64,000 nucleotides of DNA, taken from CANIGN01 sp041391385 (GTDB lineage: Bacteria; Bdellovibrionota; UBA2428). Below, piece by piece: positions 62,305 through 64,000 of the stretch. The notes under the pieces are model-generated. The model ran no database searches. It had not been told where the DNA came from and saw only the letters and a list, made by a program, of their open reading frames with translations. The DNA lies in the NCBI GenBank assembly GCA_041391385.1, contig JAWKOD010000003.1, positions 248,001 through 312,000 on the forward strand, in the 5' to 3' direction. The position numbers and the translations under genes are program-made. Every line of letters begins with the position of its first letter. Positions within the stretch are counted from its first letter, which is position 1.

Positions 62305-63243
62305 TTAGGGCTGAAAATCATCAGACACTTTTACAATGCGGTTACTCAGCCTACCCATGCCCTCAACTTCCATATCAAGTTGATCGTTTTCCTTAAGCCA
62401 CTTAGCTGTGGGCGTGTAGCCATTGAGTTCCATAAAACATCCTGTGCCGCACGTGCCGCTTCCGATCACGTCCCCCGGATAGAGATAAGTTCCATAACTT
62501 GCACGTTCTATGATTTGAGCAAAAGTATAAGTCATGTCCTTTAAGTTCCCCTCAGAGATTTTTTCTCCATTGAGGAAAGCTTTCATAGACAAATCATAGC
62601 GTTCGCCTTGTTGTGAAGGAATAAGTTTAGGCTGCAATTCATCACGAGTAACAAGCCAAGGGCCAAGTGAGTTCGCAAAATCCTTGCCCTTACAAGGTCC
62701 CATGTTCAGCTTCATTTCTTTAGCCTGAAGGCTGCGAGCAGACCAGTCATTCCATATGGTATAGCCAGCAATAAACTCATCTGCCTTTTCAGCGGTTATG
62801 TTTTTACCTTTTTTCCCAATGACAATACCGACTTCTAATTCAAAATCTAACTGCTCAAGGTGTTTTGCCTGAACCTTCACATCACCTGAACCGATAATAG
62901 AGCGATGATCTCCGAAGTAAAAAACGGGAAACTCATCGTACTCAGGGATCATAGGGAGTCCACGGTGTTTCCTAGAAGCTTCAACGTGCTGTCTAAAAGC
63001 ATAACCATCACGAATGGATCCTGGATTTGGAATACACGCACGAAGAACAATTTCATCCATTTTAAACTGCGGATGGTTTTTTATTTCTTTAAAAAGTTGA
63101 CCCACTTTAGACAACCCATCTTTTTCTAAAAAGCTTTTCAGATCAGGAGCGATCGCAGAAAAATCAGCTACGCTATCGCTGCCAGACATGGCACCCCAAG
63201 ATTCTCGGTTATCAGATTTCCTTAAAAAACTACAAAATCGCAT
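62305..63243 (-). CDS. Fumarylacetoacetate hydrolase (FAH) family protein
   Basis: 312 residues: EYDEFPVFYFGDHRSIIGSG, the metal-binding LDFELEVGIVIGKKG, TIWNDWSARSLQAKEM, GKDFANSLGPWLVT and GDVIGSGTCGTGC. These are FAH catalytic-core motifs. With maiA nearby it probably cleaves fumarylacetoacetate in tyrosine degradation, although FAH-family members also hydrolyse other acylpyruvates. It starts 14 bases inside the 3' end of the isocitrate dehydrogenase gene. Confidence 0.87.
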   Translation of the reverse strand: MRFCSFLRKSDNRESWGAMSGSDSVADFSAIAPDLKSFLEKDGLSKVGQLFKEIKNHPQFKMDEIVLRACIPNPGSIRDGYAFRQHVEASRKHRGLPMIPEYDEFPVFYFGDHRSIIGSGDVKVQAKHLEQLDFELEVGIVIGKKGKNITAEKADEFIAGYTIWNDWSARSLQAKEMKLNMGPCKGKDFANSLGPWLVTRDELQPKLIPSQQGERYDLSMKAFLNGEKISEGNLKDMTYTFAQIIERASYGTYLYPGDVIGSGTCGTGCFMELNGYTPTAKWLKENDQLDMEVEGMGRLSNRIVKVSDDFQP

Positions 63244-64000
63244 GCACTTTCTCCTTTAGATTAGAATCAATTTTTTCCAAAAAGGCCTCGGTGGTTAAAT
63301 AATGCTCAGGCTTTACAGCACTGCCGTGAATACAAACAGCTAGATCTTTTGTCATAAATCCACTCTCAACGGTATCAATACAGACTTTTTCTAAAGTTTC
63401 AGAGAATTGAATCAATTTTTCGTTACTATCCAATCGCCCCCTATGAGCCAATCCCTGAGTCCAAGCAAAAATACTTGCAATAGGATTGGTAGAAGTCGCC
63501 TTACCTTGTTGATGTAAGCGGTAGTGGCGAGTCACGGTACCATGTGCAGCTTCGGCTTCCATGGTTTTTCCATCGGGAGTGATAAGTGTCGATGTCATGA
63601 GACCCAAAGATCCAAAACCTTGAGCTACGGTATCACTCTGAACATCTCCGTCGTAGTTTTTACAGGCCCAAACAAAAGCTCCGTTCCATTTCAGAACAGC
63701 TGCTACCATGTCATCAATCAAGCGATGCTCATACGTAATACCCGCTGCTTCGAACTTAGGCTTGTATTCTTTTTCATAAAGGTCCTGGAATATATCCTTG
63801 AAGCGACCATCATACTTTTTCAAAATTGTGTTTTTAGTCGAAAGATACAGAGGCCACTTCTTCATGAGCGCTTGCTGAAAGCAACTATGAGCGAATCCCG
63901 TAATGGACTCGTCTGTATTGAACATCGCAAGGCCAATGCCATCGCCCTTAAATTTATTCACTTCATAACTTTGAGCAGGACTTCCGTCATCAGGCTGAAA
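63230..64000 (-). CDS. NADP-dependent isocitrate dehydrogenase (eukaryote-like type), N-terminus outside window
   Basis: The frame is open to base 64000, with DDGSPAQSYEV upstream of the first in-frame GTG, so the N-terminal third lies beyond the window. Visible motifs are GDGIGLAMFNTDESI, RLIDDMVAAVLKWNGAFVWA, NYDGDVQSDTVAQGFGSLG, the EAEAAHGTVTRHYRLHQQG NADP site and the ending LKEKVHAIL. These belong to the homodimeric IDH subfamily found in eukaryotes and some bacteria, distinct from the NAD-type enzyme at 3160. It oxidises isocitrate to 2-oxoglutarate with NADPH formation. Confidence 0.93.
   Translation of the reverse strand, partial: FQPDDGSPAQSYEVNKFKGDGIGLAMFNTDESITGFAHSCFQQALMKKWPLYLSTKNTILKKYDGRFKDIFQDLYEKEYKPKFEAAGITYEHRLIDDMVAAVLKWNGAFVWACKNYDGDVQSDTVAQGFGSLGLMTSTLITPDGKTMEAEAAHGTVTRHYRLHQQGKATSTNPIASIFAWTQGLAHRGRLDSNEKLIQFSETLEKVCIDTVESGFMTKDLAVCIHGSAVKPEHYLTTEAFLEKIDSNLKEKVHAIL

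Noticed and set aside
1..64000. CRISPR arrays, insertion sequences, tRNA or rRNA genes
   Set aside because: No spaced short repeats, transposase motifs, cloverleaf or rRNA segments were found on either strand by reading.

Overview
The window looks like a chromosomal stretch of a Gram-negative delta-proteobacterium-like organism, most plausibly in the Bdellovibrionota/Oligoflexia neighbourhood. This placement is an inference from gene content: an AgmX/PglI-type protein, a DUF1844 protein beside HtrA, a complete MoxR/DUF58/Bat operon, a tandem D-Ala-D-Ala-ligase-like protein, many small secreted proteins of unknown function and a G+C content of roughly 40% by eye. No rRNA or tRNA gene, CRISPR array, transposase, integrase or phage gene was seen. 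No gene-free stretch exceeds 300 bases.

Layout. 1-8 kb: end of an AgmX-like protein, several secreted orphans (one with a possible His/Cys hydrolase dyad), NAD-type isocitrate dehydrogenase, an Mrp-DUF971 fusion, a DksA-like protein that has lost three of its four zinc-finger cysteines, and a HAD phosphatase whose last 66 bp recur next to the dksA-like gene. 8-18 kb: TrmJ-type methyltransferase, HtrA plus DUF1844, then moxR-DUF58-accessory-batA-batB/C-batD. 18-23 kb: a tight minus-strand block of SH3 proteins, a phosphoesterase, a coiled-coil protein and a histidine kinase. 23-32 kb: UDP-sugar dehydrogenase, serine biosynthesis (serA plus class V aminotransferase), uvrB, folE2 and hemB. 32-36 kb: a glycosyltransferase, a DOMON-like protein, a DUF4143 ATPase and a TetR regulator.

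36-52 kb is a surface-polysaccharide locus: Wzc-like chain-length protein, acyltransferase, a wrecked Wzy-like polymerase, initiating sugar-1-phosphate transferase, a GT4 glycosyltransferase, an AlgD-like dehydrogenase, a nonulosonic-acid module (NeuB-like synthase plus a cytidylyltransferase fused to a KdsC-like phosphatase), a candidate nonulosonyl transferase, an alginate-lyase-like lipoprotein, a small SLBB export protein and an MsbA/PglK-like ABC half-transporter. 52-64 kb: DmpA-type aminopeptidase beside a double D-Ala-D-Ala-ligase-like protein, thiolase, RlmE, a polar amino-acid ABC transporter, MaiA and FAH-family enzymes flanking two GT2 glycosyltransferases, and an NADP isocitrate dehydrogenase running off the end.

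A recurrent oddity is that eight genes are split by frameshifts which can be placed at short homopolymer runs, mostly as one missing base. Restoring the run gives a single full-length family member in seven cases. This points to homopolymer indels in the assembly, although the wzy-like gene carries about six and may be truly decayed. Frameshifted genes are annotated over their restored span.
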